Below are positions 7,635 to 16,681 of a stretch of DNA of 64,000 nucleotides, piece after piece. The translations under genes and the position numbers were made by a program. Each line of letters opens with the position of its first letter. Position 1 is the stretch's first letter. The DNA is taken from contig NZ_LFXJ01000013.1 of the NCBI RefSeq assembly GCF_001183605.1, positions 318 through 64,317 of the forward strand, in the 5' to 3' direction. The stretch is from Lysinibacillus xylanilyticus (GTDB lineage Bacteria; Bacillota; Bacilli; Bacillales_A; Planococcaceae). The notes below the pieces were generated by a model. The model searched no databases. It had not been told where the DNA came from and was given only the letters and a program-made list of their open reading frames with translations.

Positions 7635-8378
7635 TTAATCTATTGAAATATGAAAAAAGCGATGAAGTGCTTGTCGCCATTCTTTTTCGTTATGAGTTGT
7701 ATAAGTTGTAAGGGAGTAACCCTCGTAAATTCGAAATTCGTTATTTAGCATTGTATGTCGTCCGCGAGGAGTACGAATCATAGCGATTTTATTTTTTTGT
7801 TTAGAAAGTCTTGGTGCAAACTGTGCATCGTTAGCGTCATCAAAAAAACTATAAAGTAAACGCCAATTATGCTTTGTTTGTTCATACAGCATCCAGCCAT
7901 TCGCTTCATCTCGTTCAATTTTATAAAGCTCATTACCTTCACGGTGTTGATGCCCAGCTATTAGTGGAACTGGCTTACAAGGAGCTAGTGCACCTACGCC
8001 AACATCCGAAATATATGGTTGGCCACCGAAATTAACCAGCAATAGCTGATGCATAGGTACATCCTCAATAGGAGTTTCGGCTTTATTATTGCGCCAAAAC
8101 TGTGCATAGCGATTGGTTACAGAAAAGCCAAGTTCACGAAGTAGCCAACTAAATAAAATATTTAGTTCAAAGCAATTACCTCCGCGATGTTGAATAATGA
8201 TTTTTTGAAAAAGGTCAGGGATAGCGAAGGAGATGCCATATTTCAAGGCAACATCTAGGTTCTCATAAGGAATGGTATGTAGATTTTTTGTTTGGAGCTG
8301 ACCAAGTAGCTTAATAGATGGCTCTAAAGATCCTTGAAATTGAATAAGCTTTAAATATTGCTGTATTTGTGAATTCAT
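7635..8378 (-). CDS. nat: Arylamine N-acetyltransferase
   Basis: 247 aa, normal length. It transfers acetyl from acetyl-CoA to arylamines, hydrazines or related compounds through a Cys-His-Asp triad. These residues are visible: C69 in RGGNCFELN, H110 in PMHQLLLV and D125 in SDVGVGA. It is monocistronic, convergent with the preceding VOC gene. In bacilli such enzymes detoxify aromatic amines. Confidence 0.92.
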   Translation of the reverse strand: MNSQIQQYLKLIQFQGSLEPSIKLLGQLQTKNLHTIPYENLDVALKYGISFAIPDLFQKIIIQHRGGNCFELNILFSWLLRELGFSVTNRYAQFWRNNKAETPIEDVPMHQLLLVNFGGQPYISDVGVGALAPCKPVPLIAGHQHREGNELYKIERDEANGWMLYEQTKHNWRLLYSFFDDANDAQFAPRLSKQKNKIAMIRTPRGRHTMLNNEFRIYEGYSLTTYTTHNEKEWRQALHRFFHISID

Positions 8379-8487
8379 AAAATCTCCTCACTTCCTTACT
8401 AAATAACATAACCGAAATGGCTTGAGAATACACGTGAATAATAGAAAGAAAATAATAGAAAAGAAGGTAAATAACTAGTAAAATGAA

Positions 8488-8537
8488 ATTATTAACTACT
8501 ATAAAGAGAGATATTTCCTATTATTTTAGTTAATAAT
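8488..8537 (+). promoter_or_regulatory. Inverted repeat in the nagB leader
   Basis: ATTATTAACTA (8488-8498) and TAGTTAATAAT (8527-8537) are perfect inverted copies 28 bp apart, 24 bp before the nagB start. They could be two operator half-sites or a weak AT-rich leader stem. It does not match the NagR dre site I know. Confidence 0.35.
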
Positions 8538-8561
8538 AATGATTGTAAGGTAGGTATACGA

Positions 8562-9287
8562 ATGACAAGCGAAATGAAATGGTTAGAAGTAAATTCATAC
8601 GATGAAATGAGCAAAGTGGCAGCGGATATTTTCACTAAACAATTACAAGTAAAGTCAGCGAGTATTTTAGGATTAGCAACTGGTGGTTCTCCTGTAGGAA
8701 TGTATAAGGAATTAGTGAAACGCCAACAAGCTGGAAATATATCTTTTAGCGATGTGATTACCTTTAACCTTGATGAATATGTAGGTCTCGATCAATCAAG
8801 TCCGGCAAGCTATTGGACATTTATGCATGAGAACTTATTCAATCATGTTGATATTAAGGAAGAAAATATACATTTACCAAATGGTAAGGCAGAAGATTTA
8901 GATGCTGAGTGTGCGGCCTATGATGCTCGAATTAAGGAAGCGGGAGGAATTGATCTACAGCTTCTAGGCATTGGCGTTAACGGGCATATTGGCTTTAACG
9001 AACCAGGCACATCTTTTGATACAATGACTAATATTGTAGAATTAACTGAATCTACACGCACCGAAAATGCAATTTATTTTGATAACTCTAAAGATGTACC
9101 GACACATGCTATTACGATGGGCATTCAATCTATTATGAAAGCCAAGGAAATCGTGTTAATTGCATTTGGTGAAAAAAAACTAGAGGCTATAGAAAAATTA
9201 AAAAGTGGTATCATCACTGAAGATTTCCCAGCAAGCCAATTATTAAATCATCCAAATGTAACGATTATTTACGGCGGAACAAAATAA
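8562..9287 (+). CDS. nagB: Glucosamine-6-phosphate deaminase
   Basis: 241 aa. It converts glucosamine 6-phosphate to fructose 6-phosphate and ammonia, feeding amino sugars from cell wall or chitin into glycolysis. Family motifs are clear: ATGGSPVGMY (phosphate site), FNLDEYVGL and GIGVNGHIGFNEPG. The length matches the short Bacillus-type NagB, which lacks the C-terminal allosteric extension of the E. coli enzyme. The ribosome site is AAGGTAGG. It stands alone; no nagA or nag regulator is in the window. Confidence 0.95.
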   Translation: MTSEMKWLEVNSYDEMSKVAADIFTKQLQVKSASILGLATGGSPVGMYKELVKRQQAGNISFSDVITFNLDEYVGLDQSSPASYWTFMHENLFNHVDIKEENIHLPNGKAEDLDAECAAYDARIKEAGGIDLQLLGIGVNGHIGFNEPGTSFDTMTNIVELTESTRTENAIYFDNSKDVPTHAITMGIQSIMKAKEIVLIAFGEKKLEAIEKLKSGIITEDFPASQLLNHPNVTIIYGGTK

Positions 9288-9293
9288 AAATTA

Positions 9294-9336
9294 AGCGTAG
9301 ACTTTATATTATTTGAAGTCTACGCCTTTTTTTTTG
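9294..9336 (+). terminator. Terminator after nagB
   Basis: Stem GCGTAGACTT/AAGTCTACGC followed by nine T or more. Confidence 0.9.
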
Positions 9337-9351
9337 AATTCGAAGGGACGG

Positions 9352-9592
9352 GGATAGGAATCAGAGCGACGGATAGAATCGGCAAAGCGACGGATAGAAC
9401 AGGCAAAATCGTGGATAGGACAGGCAAAATCGTGGATAGGACACCAAAATCGCGGATAGGACAGGCAAAATCGTGGATAGGACAGACAAAATCGTGGATA
9501 GGACAGACAAAATCGTGGATAGGACAGACAAAATCGTGGATAGAACAGACAAAATCGTGGATAGAGCAGTCAATGTTGTGGATAGCCCGCCA
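9352..9592. repeat. 21-bp tandem array, about 12 copies
   Basis: GGATAG recurs at 9352, 9371, 9392, 9413, 9434, 9454, 9475, 9496, 9517, 9538, 9559 and 9580: spacing is 21 bp except for one 19 and one 20. The typical unit is GGATAGGACAGACAAAATCGT. The middle units are almost identical and the edge units diverge. It starts right behind the nagB terminator. Several frames are open through it only because 21 is a multiple of three; I do not take them as genes. Confidence 0.9.
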
Positions 9593-9705
9593 AAGAAGGA
9601 GCATTCACCTAGAAATTTAGCTGTCATAGATATTAGCTTCGCCATTAATCAATGCTACAATAGTTTCTATATGCTAGAATGAGAAAAACAATAGGAGGGG
9701 TTAGG

Positions 9706-10608
9706 GTGAAAAGCACCGTACCACATTTACAAAAGGGCGATACAGTTGGTCTTGTGGCTTTATCAAGTCAAGTAGAGTCCGAAAAGCTAGGAATTGCAAT
9801 AGCCTTTCTTGAAGAGTTAGGTCTTAACTATATAATTGGGGATACCATTCAGGCAAAGCACGATTACCTGGCAGGTAGTGATGAAGAGCGTCTGGCTGAC
9901 TTTCATGAGATGGTCAGAAATCCAGAGGTGAAGGCAATCTTTTGTGTTAAGGGGGGCTATGGCTCTGCACGCATTGCGGAGAAGATTGACTACGGACTAC
10001 TTGAGGAAAATCCAAAAGTCTTCTGGGGCTTCTCTGATCTTACATATTTACATTGCGCGATTAACGAATATGCTAGTTTAGTGACGTTTCATGGACCGCT
10101 CCTTATGTCTGTAGATAGAATAGATGATTTATCAAAGAAAATGTTTTTACAGTTATTTTCACCGATGGAATTACAGTTTACGGAGGATATTGCCCCGTTA
10201 ACAACGATTGCAACTGGTGTTGCTCGTGGTCAGATTATTGGTGGCAATTTACGTCGTCTTGTTAACACATTAGGTACAAAATTTGAAGTTCGCACGGAAG
10301 ATCGAATTTTATTGATTGAGGACCTTGGAGAAACTATTCCAAAAATCGATGAGAATCTACAGCAGTTAAAGCAAGCTAGAAAGCTTGAGCAATTAGCAGG
10401 TGTTATTATCGGCTCCTTTACGCAAACAGAAGCGGATGAAGCGGCACTAATGACTTTAATGAAGGACTATTTTGCGGATTTAGACGTTCCGGTTGTAGCA
10501 GGCTTTAAAATTGGTCATGATTCAACGAATATTGCTATTCCATTAGGCGTAGATGCTATTTTAGATGCACAGGAAAAGGTACTAAAGATTTTGCCTGGTG
10601 TGCATTAA
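9706..10608 (+). CDS. LD-carboxypeptidase (peptidase family S66)
   Basis: 300 aa. Family S66 includes LdcA, which removes the terminal D-Ala from murein tetrapeptides during cell-wall recycling, and MccF, which cleaves microcin C. The GGYGSARI block and the serine nucleophile in FWGFSDLT are present, and the C-terminal GHDSTNIAIPLG carries the catalytic His. Start GTG 9706 follows TAGGAGGGG at 9692-9700; the open frame upstream contains that ribosome site. No signal peptide, so cytoplasmic. It lies downstream of nagB, compatible with wall-sugar recycling, but in a separate unit. Confidence 0.88.
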   Translation: MKSTVPHLQKGDTVGLVALSSQVESEKLGIAIAFLEELGLNYIIGDTIQAKHDYLAGSDEERLADFHEMVRNPEVKAIFCVKGGYGSARIAEKIDYGLLEENPKVFWGFSDLTYLHCAINEYASLVTFHGPLLMSVDRIDDLSKKMFLQLFSPMELQFTEDIAPLTTIATGVARGQIIGGNLRRLVNTLGTKFEVRTEDRILLIEDLGETIPKIDENLQQLKQARKLEQLAGVIIGSFTQTEADEAALMTLMKDYFADLDVPVVAGFKIGHDSTNIAIPLGVDAILDAQEKVLKILPGVH

Positions 10609-10612
10609 AAGA

Positions 10613-10652
10613 AGCGCTCAGCACTTTATATTGTGCTGAGCGCTTTATTTTA
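10613..10652. terminator. Terminator between LD-carboxypeptidase and catalase genes
   Basis: Stem AGCGCTCAGCAC/GTGCTGAGCGCT, followed by TTTATTTT on the plus strand. The genes are convergent, so it may serve both. Confidence 0.85.
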
Positions 10653-10669
10653 TAGGAACGTTTAGGCTA

Positions 10670-12256
10670 TTAATAAGGCTCTGCGTCATGGCCTTTATCT
10701 ACAGCCTTTTTAGGCGCTTTATCACCATCAATATTACCAAGTGGCTTTAATGAAGAAGAATCATTCTGAGCTTTTTGCAACCCTTCTTTTAACAAGCGAC
10801 CATACTCCTCATCTGCTTCCTCCGCTAATGCAATCATCGCTTCTTGAATGGCTATATGACAGACTGCTAAATCACGAATTAAGTTTTCAAGCAGCTCATC
10901 TCGCTCCCATTGCTCAAAATTGCGATACGTTTCGCCAGCTTGCTTCGTATTACTTTGACGATCAATGGATTCCCGAACGAGATTACCTTCCACGAGTGGT
11001 GTATATTCTTTAGCCGATTGAGTAGCTTCCTTTAAACCATTTAACATCGACGGCTCATAGTTAATATGAGGATTTTGCCCAGGAGCTAAATCTCGCTTGT
11101 ACATCATTTGACCACCGTTTTGATTGGTTGCCACTCGTTTTTTAGGAGCATTGATAGGAAGTTGTAAATAGTTTGCACCTACACGATGACGCTGTGTATC
11201 AGAATAAGAGAAGGTACGACCTTGTAGCATTTTATCGTCCGAGAAATCCAGTCCGTCCACTAGCACACCTGTACCGAAAGCGACCTGTTCAACTTCAGCA
11301 AAATAATCTTCTGGATTTTTATTTAACACCATCTTACCAACTGGATACCACGGGAATTGATCATTAGGCCAAAGCTTTGTATCATCTAACGGATCAAAAT
11401 CAAGCTCTGGATGTGGACCATCCTCCATAATTTGGACGTTTAGCTCCCATTCAGGATAATCCTCATTTTCAATCGCATCGTATAAATCTTGTGTGGCATG
11501 ATTGAAGTTTTTCTTTTGGATATCTTCTGCTTCTTTTTGTGTTAAGTTTTTAATGCCCTGTAAAGGTTCCCAATGATATTTTACAAGGACAGCTTTGCCT
11601 TCACTATTGACCCATTTATACGTATTGACGCCAGAGCCTTGCATCATTCGATAATTAGCAGGAATACCCCATGGTGAATAAATGAATGTCACCATATGGA
11701 AGGATTCTGGTGAACTTGCACAAAAATCAAAAAAGCGTTCAACGTCCTGAATATTTGTAATGGGATCAGGCTTAAAGGCGTGAATCATATCAGGGAATTT
11801 CATTGCATCGCGGATAAAGAAGATTTTTAAATTATTGCCGACTAAATCCCAGTTACCATCCTCAGTATAGAATTTTACAGCAAAGCCTCGTGGATCACGT
11901 AATGTCTCTGGTGAATGACCACCATGAATAACTGTTGAGAAGCGCACAAAAACAGGCGTCTGCTTCCCCTTTTCCTGAAATACTTTTGCCCTTGTATACT
12001 TTGAAATAGGATCATCCCCAACAACACCATATGTCTCAAAATAGCCATGCGCCCCTGCACCACGTGCATGAACAACACGCTCAGGAACTCTTTCCCGGTC
12101 AAAGTGACTTATTTTTTCTATAAAATCATAGTTTTCAAGGGTTGCAGGACCTCGATTACTGACAGTTCGTATATTTTGATTGTTAGTAATAGGGTGCCCC
12201 TGTCGATTTGTCAAAGTCATGTCATGCTCGTTTGTTGAATCATGTTGGTTTGTCAT
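10670..12256 (-). CDS. katA: Catalase
   Basis: Haem catalase of 528 aa, a small-subunit monofunctional type somewhat longer than B. subtilis KatA. The active-site His63 lies in [12 protein letters not shown]; the [20 protein letters not shown] block follows, and the haem-ligand tyrosine is in [15 protein letters not shown]. The charged C-terminal tail ends [17 protein letters not shown]. There is no signal peptide. I looked for a PerR box in the 200 bp upstream and found none. Confidence 0.95.
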   Translation of the reverse strand: MTNQHDSTNEHDMTLTNRQGHPITNNQNIRTVSNRGPATLENYDFIEKISHFDRERVPERVVHARGAGAHGYFETYGVVGDDPISKYTRAKVFQEKGKQTPVFVRFSTVIHGGHSPETLRDPRGFAVKFYTEDGNWDLVGNNLKIFFIRDAMKFPDMIHAFKPDPITNIQDVERFFDFCASSPESFHMVTFIYSPWGIPANYRMMQGSGVNTYKWVNSEGKAVLVKYHWEPLQGIKNLTQKEAEDIQKKNFNHATQDLYDAIENEDYPEWELNVQIMEDGPHPELDFDPLDDTKLWPNDQFPWYPVGKMVLNKNPEDYFAEVEQVAFGTGVLVDGLDFSDDKMLQGRTFSYSDTQRHRVGANYLQLPINAPKKRVATNQNGGQMMYKRDLAPGQNPHINYEPSMLNGLKEATQSAKEYTPLVEGNLVRESIDRQSNTKQAGETYRNFEQWERDELLENLIRDLAVCHIAIQEAMIALAEEADEEYGRLLKEGLQKAQNDSSSLKPLGNIDGDKAPKKAVDKGHDAEPY

Positions 12257-12313
12257 TGTTTAACCCCTTTCTTTTGATGTCTACATTCTGTCCAGGTTAG
12301 GGGAGAACTAGTC

Positions 12314-12430
12314 ATGAAAAAACACTTAGCACACGAGATGAGTGAGAGTCAACTAAAGCGAATTATCAAAATATGTTTACCAAGAGTGTTCGTTAATATT
12401 GAAACACCTTGGATTTTTTTATTAATTTGA
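12314..12430 (+). CDS. Small ORF, 38 aa
   Basis: MKKHLAHEMSESQL... with a basic middle and a hydrophobic end (WIFLLI). It has the ribosome site AGGGGAG at 12299-12305, nine bases upstream of ATG. It is divergent from catalase. I do not recognise it, and the DNA behind it has further short hydrophobic fragments in other frames, so it may be the front of a decayed gene. Confidence 0.3.
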   Translation: MKKHLAHEMSESQLKRIIKICLPRVFVNIETPWIFLLI

Positions 12431-12918
12431 AGAGATAGAAAATGCTACATAATGGATTAAAATATATTGGGTTTTTTTATTATGACTTTTCGATGGAGTC
12501 TTATTGCTAAGATGGTTTCTTCATGATGAAATATGATTAGATCAATTAATTGCCTTTGCAATAGGGTTTATTTTCTACATTACTTCTTTATTCGTTAATG
12601 CAAGGTGAGGTAATTATATGCACATAAAAAGCTCTCCTACACACAAGTTGTATGAGAGCTATTGGATGGCGTTTTCAAATAATAGTCAAGTTGTTTGAGT
12701 ATGGCCATTGCTTATAGTTGGTTATTAGTCATTGGTCATACAGTAACAGGTAACTTGTCATAGGTTTCGTTTGAGTTAGCTCCAAAAAGCTAGTTTTGAA
12801 AACAGCACATCCAATTCGATATGAAGTCTCAACGACCCCATAAATATATTGTATACAGTTTCAGGGAAATCGTCTATGTAATAGAACTTTAAACCATGGC
12901 TAATGCAAAATAGATCCC
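12431..12918. other. Intergenic stretch with decayed coding traces
   Basis: Around 12540-12607 one plus-strand frame reads LDQLIAFAIGFIFYITSLF, a membrane-helix-like fragment with stops on both sides, so probably gene remains. A hairpin AGCTCTC/GAGAGCT at 12630-12660 has no T run. The remaining part up to the promoter at 12919 shows nothing I can name. Confidence 0.4.
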
Positions 12919-12949
12919 TTGACTTAGAGTTTACTCTAACAAATATAAT
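12919..12949 (+). promoter_or_regulatory. MerR-type promoter with palindromic operator
   Basis: TTGACT (12919-12924) and TATAAT (12944-12949) are separated by 19 bp, the over-long spacer typical of MerR-activated promoters. Inside it lies the dyad TTAGAGT-TT-ACTCTAA (12924-12939). This closely resembles the AdhR operator type of Bacillus. It drives the MDR enzyme and its MerR regulator. Confidence 0.85.
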
Positions 12950-12982
12950 ACAAACATCTTTATTGAGGGGAGATGTTTTAAT

Positions 12983-13990
12983 TTGAATACACGAGTAATT
13001 GTAACTCGATACGGAGGACCTCAGGTTATTGAAGTGATAGAGGAGCCATTACGAAAACCTAAAAGAGGAGAAATTCGCGTTAAGGTCCAAGCTGCTGGTG
13101 TTGCACTTGCGGATATTATGAGGAGAGAGGGAAAAGTTCCGCTAACTCCTATACCTCCTTTTACGCCAGGATACGACACTATTGGAATTGTTGATGAGTT
13201 GGGAGAAGGCGTACAAAAATATTTGATAGGGGATAAGGTAGCCGTCTTTTTTAACGGTACGGGTGGCTATGCATCTTATGTGTACGCGATGGACGATGAG
13301 GTTGTCGGAATTCCTGCTCATATCGATTCCATAACGGCGGTTGCTGTGATCTTAAATTATGTGACAGCCTATCAAATGCTTCACCGGATTGCAAAGGTAG
13401 CTGAAGGGGAACGTATCCTTACTCACGGAGCGAGTGGAGGGGTTGGTACTGCATTGCTTGAGCTTGGAAAGTTAGCGAGATTAGAAATGTATGGCACAGC
13501 TTCCTTGGCTAAACATTCAATTGTATCCCATTTCGGCGCCATGCCTATTGACTATCGAAACGAAGATTTTGTAGATATTCTTAGTATCCAGGCTCCTGAA
13601 GGTATGGATGTTGTATTTGATCCAATAGGAGGTCGGAATTATGAGCGTTCGATGAAAACCTTAAGCAAGAATGGACGATTCATAGGTTACGGCTATACTT
13701 CGATTCTTCAGGAAGGAGATTCAGAAGAGTGGACCAAAGAATGGGGCAGGTTGGCTGAAGATCAAACTACAGAGAAAGGTAATCCTGCCTATCTTTACTC
13801 TATAACCTCTTTAAAAAAAGAAAGATTAGATTGGTTTCAGGAAGATGTTCGGTTCCTTCTCTCATTGTTAGAGGAAGGGCAAATCAATCCTTTGATTTCT
13901 TACAGACTTCCATTAAGGGAAGCGGCACATGCACAAGAATTACTTGAAAATTCATTATCGGTAGGAAAGGTTGTTCTTATATGTGAATGA
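12983..13990 (+). CDS. MDR-family NADPH:quinone/zinc-type oxidoreductase
   Basis: 335 aa. Medium-chain dehydrogenase/reductase with an N-terminal GroES-like part (about residues 1-120) and a Rossmann part starting at THGASGGVGTA. Zinc-binding cysteines are absent, so a quinone-oxidoreductase type is most likely. The start is TTG 12983 behind TGAGGGGAGA; no in-frame ATG fits better. The stop overlaps the region leading into the MerR gene. MerR-type control through the 19-bp promoter suggests induction by reactive aldehydes or other electrophiles, as for AdhR-controlled genes; this is an inference. Confidence 0.85.
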   Translation: MNTRVIVTRYGGPQVIEVIEEPLRKPKRGEIRVKVQAAGVALADIMRREGKVPLTPIPPFTPGYDTIGIVDELGEGVQKYLIGDKVAVFFNGTGGYASYVYAMDDEVVGIPAHIDSITAVAVILNYVTAYQMLHRIAKVAEGERILTHGASGGVGTALLELGKLARLEMYGTASLAKHSIVSHFGAMPIDYRNEDFVDILSIQAPEGMDVVFDPIGGRNYERSMKTLSKNGRFIGYGYTSILQEGDSEEWTKEWGRLAEDQTTEKGNPAYLYSITSLKKERLDWFQEDVRFLLSLLEEGQINPLISYRLPLREAAHAQELLENSLSVGKVVLICE

Positions 13991-14007
13991 AAGGGGACAA
14001 AAACTTA

Positions 14008-14436
14008 ATGTACTCGATTGGTGAAGTATCGAAATTAACAGGTATTTCTACATATACACTACGTTATTACGAAAAAATGGGTCTCTTACCTAATCCTTAT
14101 CGTATGGATGGGAAACAAAACGGGATTCGGCAATATAATGATCAGGATCTTCGCTTTATTCAATTTATTTATGGATTAAAGCAAACAGGAATGAAGCTAA
14201 AGGATATTGCTTTATTTGTTGAAGATGGATGTCTGTTAACACAAAATGATCAAGAAATAGAAAATATCCAGGATATTTTACACAAACGGATTGAACTATT
14301 AAATAAACATGTTAATCTACTAGAGCAGCAATTGGAGCAATTGGGAAACGTGATGACTCTTGCAAATGAGAAAAGAAGTTTTTACTTAGAGATGCTAAAT
14401 GAACAGACTTCAAAACCAGTAAAGCATTTTAAATGA
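14008..14436 (+). CDS. MerR-family regulator (AdhR-like)
   Basis: 142 aa. The N-terminal winged helix MYSIGEVSKLTGISTYTLR and the arginine-rich RQYNDQDL turn are typical of MerR proteins; a coiled-coil dimer helix follows (about residues 80-120). There is no metal-binding cysteine cluster; one cysteine (C75) is present but the position matching AdhR Cys52 is Gln. ATG 14008 is favoured by AAGGGGA upstream; ATG 13987 overlaps the preceding stop but has no ribosome site. It likely binds the dyad at 12924-12939 and regulates the operon. Confidence 0.88.
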   Translation: MYSIGEVSKLTGISTYTLRYYEKMGLLPNPYRMDGKQNGIRQYNDQDLRFIQFIYGLKQTGMKLKDIALFVEDGCLLTQNDQEIENIQDILHKRIELLNKHVNLLEQQLEQLGNVMTLANEKRSFYLEMLNEQTSKPVKHFK

Positions 14437-14500
14437 CTTGGCAAGAGATACCCTTGCTCCTAAGTGGATTGCTTGTAGAAGAACAATAAATATACTACCA

Positions 14501-14537
14501 AAAAGCGTTTAACCACAGCGGTTGAACGCTTTTTTTA
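14501..14537 (+). terminator. Terminator after the MerR gene
   Basis: Stem AAAGCGTTTAACC/GGTTGAACGCTTT followed by T7. Confidence 0.85.
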
Positions 14538-14780
14538 CGAAAGGTTCAAAAAAGAAGTGATTCTTGCCTTACCCATTTAATTCAATATGCAATACAAATC
14601 TTAATTAAAGATGTCGAAAAATGACGAAAATTAATTGTGGTAATATAAACCTTTATTTGTCAGAATTGTAATAAGAGGATGTGGGATTGTAATTTAGGTG
14701 TTTTTTGTGCTATAAATTCTATTTCATTAAATCTAAAAAAGTATATTTTTATTGATATGCATTCGGAGGGAATAAAGGTA

Positions 14781-15377
14781 ATGAAGAAAGTTTTATTATT
14801 ACTACTAGCAGTTATACTAGTTGGATGTTCTGGAGAAGGAACAGAGAAGAAAAAAGAGGCAGAAAAAAAAGAGATCGTTACAGTAAAATTTGAAGAAGTT
14901 GATTCTGAATCAAAAGCTACGGTAGAAAAGTTTGCTAAAGATTACAATGCTGCCGTTGATTTATTTAAACAGGTTCAACCGGTAGAATTAGTGAAGATTC
15001 CAGAACCGGTAACTAATGAACTTAATGATTTCTCACAAATCTTATTGGATACTGATTTTAAAGAATATAAGGGCCATTACAAACTAGTTGCTAAATATAA
15101 TAAGGATAAAAAAATAATTGGATATAATGTTTCTGTAGAAGGACTTCCTGAAAAAGAAGTAAATGAAGAGGGAGACGAATGGCAAGAAGGAATAACTTCC
15201 GCTGTATTAGTTGCTCAAGTACTAGGATTAGATTTAGATAAATTTAGTGAATCCTTAGGTATAGCTGAGGAGAAGAAAGGCACTCATTCATATACGGATT
15301 CTAAATATAAGGTAACTAATCTATTTGCTGATCTAAAATCAGGAAAATTTGAATTTAATTTTGAGTTAACTAAGTAG
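14781..15377 (+). CDS. Putative lipoprotein, copy 1
   Basis: 198 aa. Signal peptide of lipoprotein type: KK, a leucine-rich core, then the lipobox LVGC with Cys17. A Lys/Glu-rich linker follows, then a globular domain. The family is unknown to me. Start 14781 follows CGGAGGG; the frame is open further upstream without a ribosome site. It is a paralogue of the gene at 15935-16576, and about 170 bp of upstream sequence are shared too, including GATATGCATTCGGAGGG just before the start. It should be anchored on the outer face of the membrane. Confidence 0.75.
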   Translation: MKKVLLLLLAVILVGCSGEGTEKKKEAEKKEIVTVKFEEVDSESKATVEKFAKDYNAAVDLFKQVQPVELVKIPEPVTNELNDFSQILLDTDFKEYKGHYKLVAKYNKDKKIIGYNVSVEGLPEKEVNEEGDEWQEGITSAVLVAQVLGLDLDKFSESLGIAEEKKGTHSYTDSKYKVTNLFADLKSGKFEFNFELTK

Positions 15378-15383
15378 ACCAAT

Positions 15384-15451
15384 AGCATCTCTTATGAACT
15401 GCACCTCAATTGTGTTTAACAATTGCAATGCAGTTCAAGGGATGCTTTTTT
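15384..15451 (+). terminator. Terminator with shared GAACTGCA hairpin
   Basis: Outer arms AGCATC/GATGCT and inner arms GAACTGCA/TGCAGTTC around CAATTG-type repeats, then T6. The same unusual inner hairpin returns at 16583-16651 and 39166-39222. Confidence 0.8.
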
Positions 15452-15934
15452 GCTGTATTTATTTTAATTGTTTTAGAGCTTGAAATTAAAATAACGAAAA
15501 TTATCGAAGTTAATTGCAATGTCAACAGACTCTCTGTGAAATGTGTGTAGTTGAATGGCGAACTTATTTAAGATTTTAATTCGTTATTCCTATATACATA
15601 CTCGTCCTACTTTTTATTAGCTTAAATCTTGATATACAAGCCTTTATTTATTAAGAAGCCATGAAAACTCGGTTTGTCTTTTGTAATTGCTTCGGTGCAA
15701 TTGAGCTTTTAAAATGGGTATTCAATATAGTTTTAATATCCCACAAAATCTTAATTTTTCACAAAATGTCGAAAAATAGCGAATGATAATTGTGGAAATG
15801 TAAACCTTATTTTGTCAGAATTGTAATTAGAGTAAGTCGGATAGTAATTTGGTAATTTTTCTATATAATAATTCTATTCCATTGAGTCTAATAACGTATA
15901 TTTTTATTGATATGCATTCGGAGGGAATAAGGTA
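15452..15934. other. Spacer between the lipoprotein genes
   Basis: The last 170 bp duplicate the region before the first lipoprotein gene (ATGTCGAAAAAT, CCTTATTTTGTCAGAATTGTAA, GATATGCATTCGG). A shorter, more diverged piece (ACGAAAATTATCGAAGTTAATTG, near 15493) may be a third trace of that leader. No gene seen. Confidence 0.55.
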
Positions 15935-16576
15935 ATGAAGAAAGCTTTATTATTACTACTAGCAGTTATGCTAGTTGGATGTTCCGGAGAGGGAACTGAG
16001 AAGAAAAAAGAGGAAGATGTAAAGAAAGAAGAGGTTATAAAAGAAGAAAAAGTCGTTCCTGTAAAATTTGAAGAAGTTGATCCTGAATCAAAGGCTACGG
16101 TAGAAAAGTTTGTTAAAAAATACAATGTCAGAGTTGATTTTATTAAACAGTATCAAGAAAAAGGAATTGAGATAGCGAAAATTCAAGAACCAATAACTAG
16201 TGAACTGAATAAAGAGGAAAATACTCTCTCACAAATCTTATTGGAAACTGATTATAAAAAACATAAGGGTCATTATAAGATAGACGCTAAATATAATGAA
16301 GATAAAAAAATAATTGGTTATACTATTTCTATAGAAGGAGTCCCCGCAAACGAATTAAGTGAAAATGGAGAAGAATGGGCGGAAGGAATCATATCCACGA
16401 TGGCAATTGCTGATGCACTAGGGTTGAATATAGATAAATATGACGAAGAAAGTGATATAGCTTTTGACGAGGAGAATTATACATATACTGATCCTAACAC
16501 TAAGACTAATGTAACTTTTCTTTATGCTGATTGGGATTTAGGGAAATTTGAAATTAAATATGATTTAAGTAAGTAG
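15935..16576 (+). CDS. Putative lipoprotein, copy 2
   Basis: 213 aa, a paralogue of the gene at 14781-15377. Its first 27 residues are nearly the same, with lipobox LVGC and Cys17. The Lys/Glu linker is longer here (EEDVKKEEVIKEEK). Conserved blocks include VKFEEVD, ESKATVEKF and GHYK...A.YN.DKKIIGY. The linker and C-terminal part have diverged strongly, so the duplication is not recent or evolves fast. No function known to me. Confidence 0.75.
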   Translation: MKKALLLLLAVMLVGCSGEGTEKKKEEDVKKEEVIKEEKVVPVKFEEVDPESKATVEKFVKKYNVRVDFIKQYQEKGIEIAKIQEPITSELNKEENTLSQILLETDYKKHKGHYKIDAKYNEDKKIIGYTISIEGVPANELSENGEEWAEGIISTMAIADALGLNIDKYDEESDIAFDEENYTYTDPNTKTNVTFLYADWDLGKFEIKYDLSK

Positions 16577-16582
16577 AACAAA

Positions 16583-16651
16583 AGCATCCCAAAGCTGCAC
16601 TCCAATTGTTAAACACAATTGGAGGTGCAGTTCAAAAAGGATGCTTTTTTT
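16583..16651 (+). terminator. Terminator with shared GAACTGCA hairpin, copy 2
   Basis: Outer arms AGCATCC/GGATGCT, inner arms CTGCACTCCAATTGT/ACAATTGGAGGTGCAG with a short A-rich loop, then T7. Confidence 0.85.
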
Positions 16652-16681
16652 GTTGCTAAATAATAGCCTTGGCGCTCGAGA

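Noticed and set aside
9352-9592. Possible CRISPR array
   Set aside because: Units follow each other without spacers of unique sequence, and no cas gene is in the window.
9320-9682. Open frames on both strands with repeating peptides (for example VDRTDKI)
   Set aside because: They come from a 21-bp tandem array, whose period is a multiple of three. No ribosome site, and three different frames are open equally well.
10741-12238. Open frames antisense to catalase
   Set aside because: Lie within a well-supported catalase gene and lack ribosome sites or recognisable motifs.
12257-12500. PerR box before catalase
   Set aside because: No TTATAAT-N-ATTATAA-like sequence was found on either strand.
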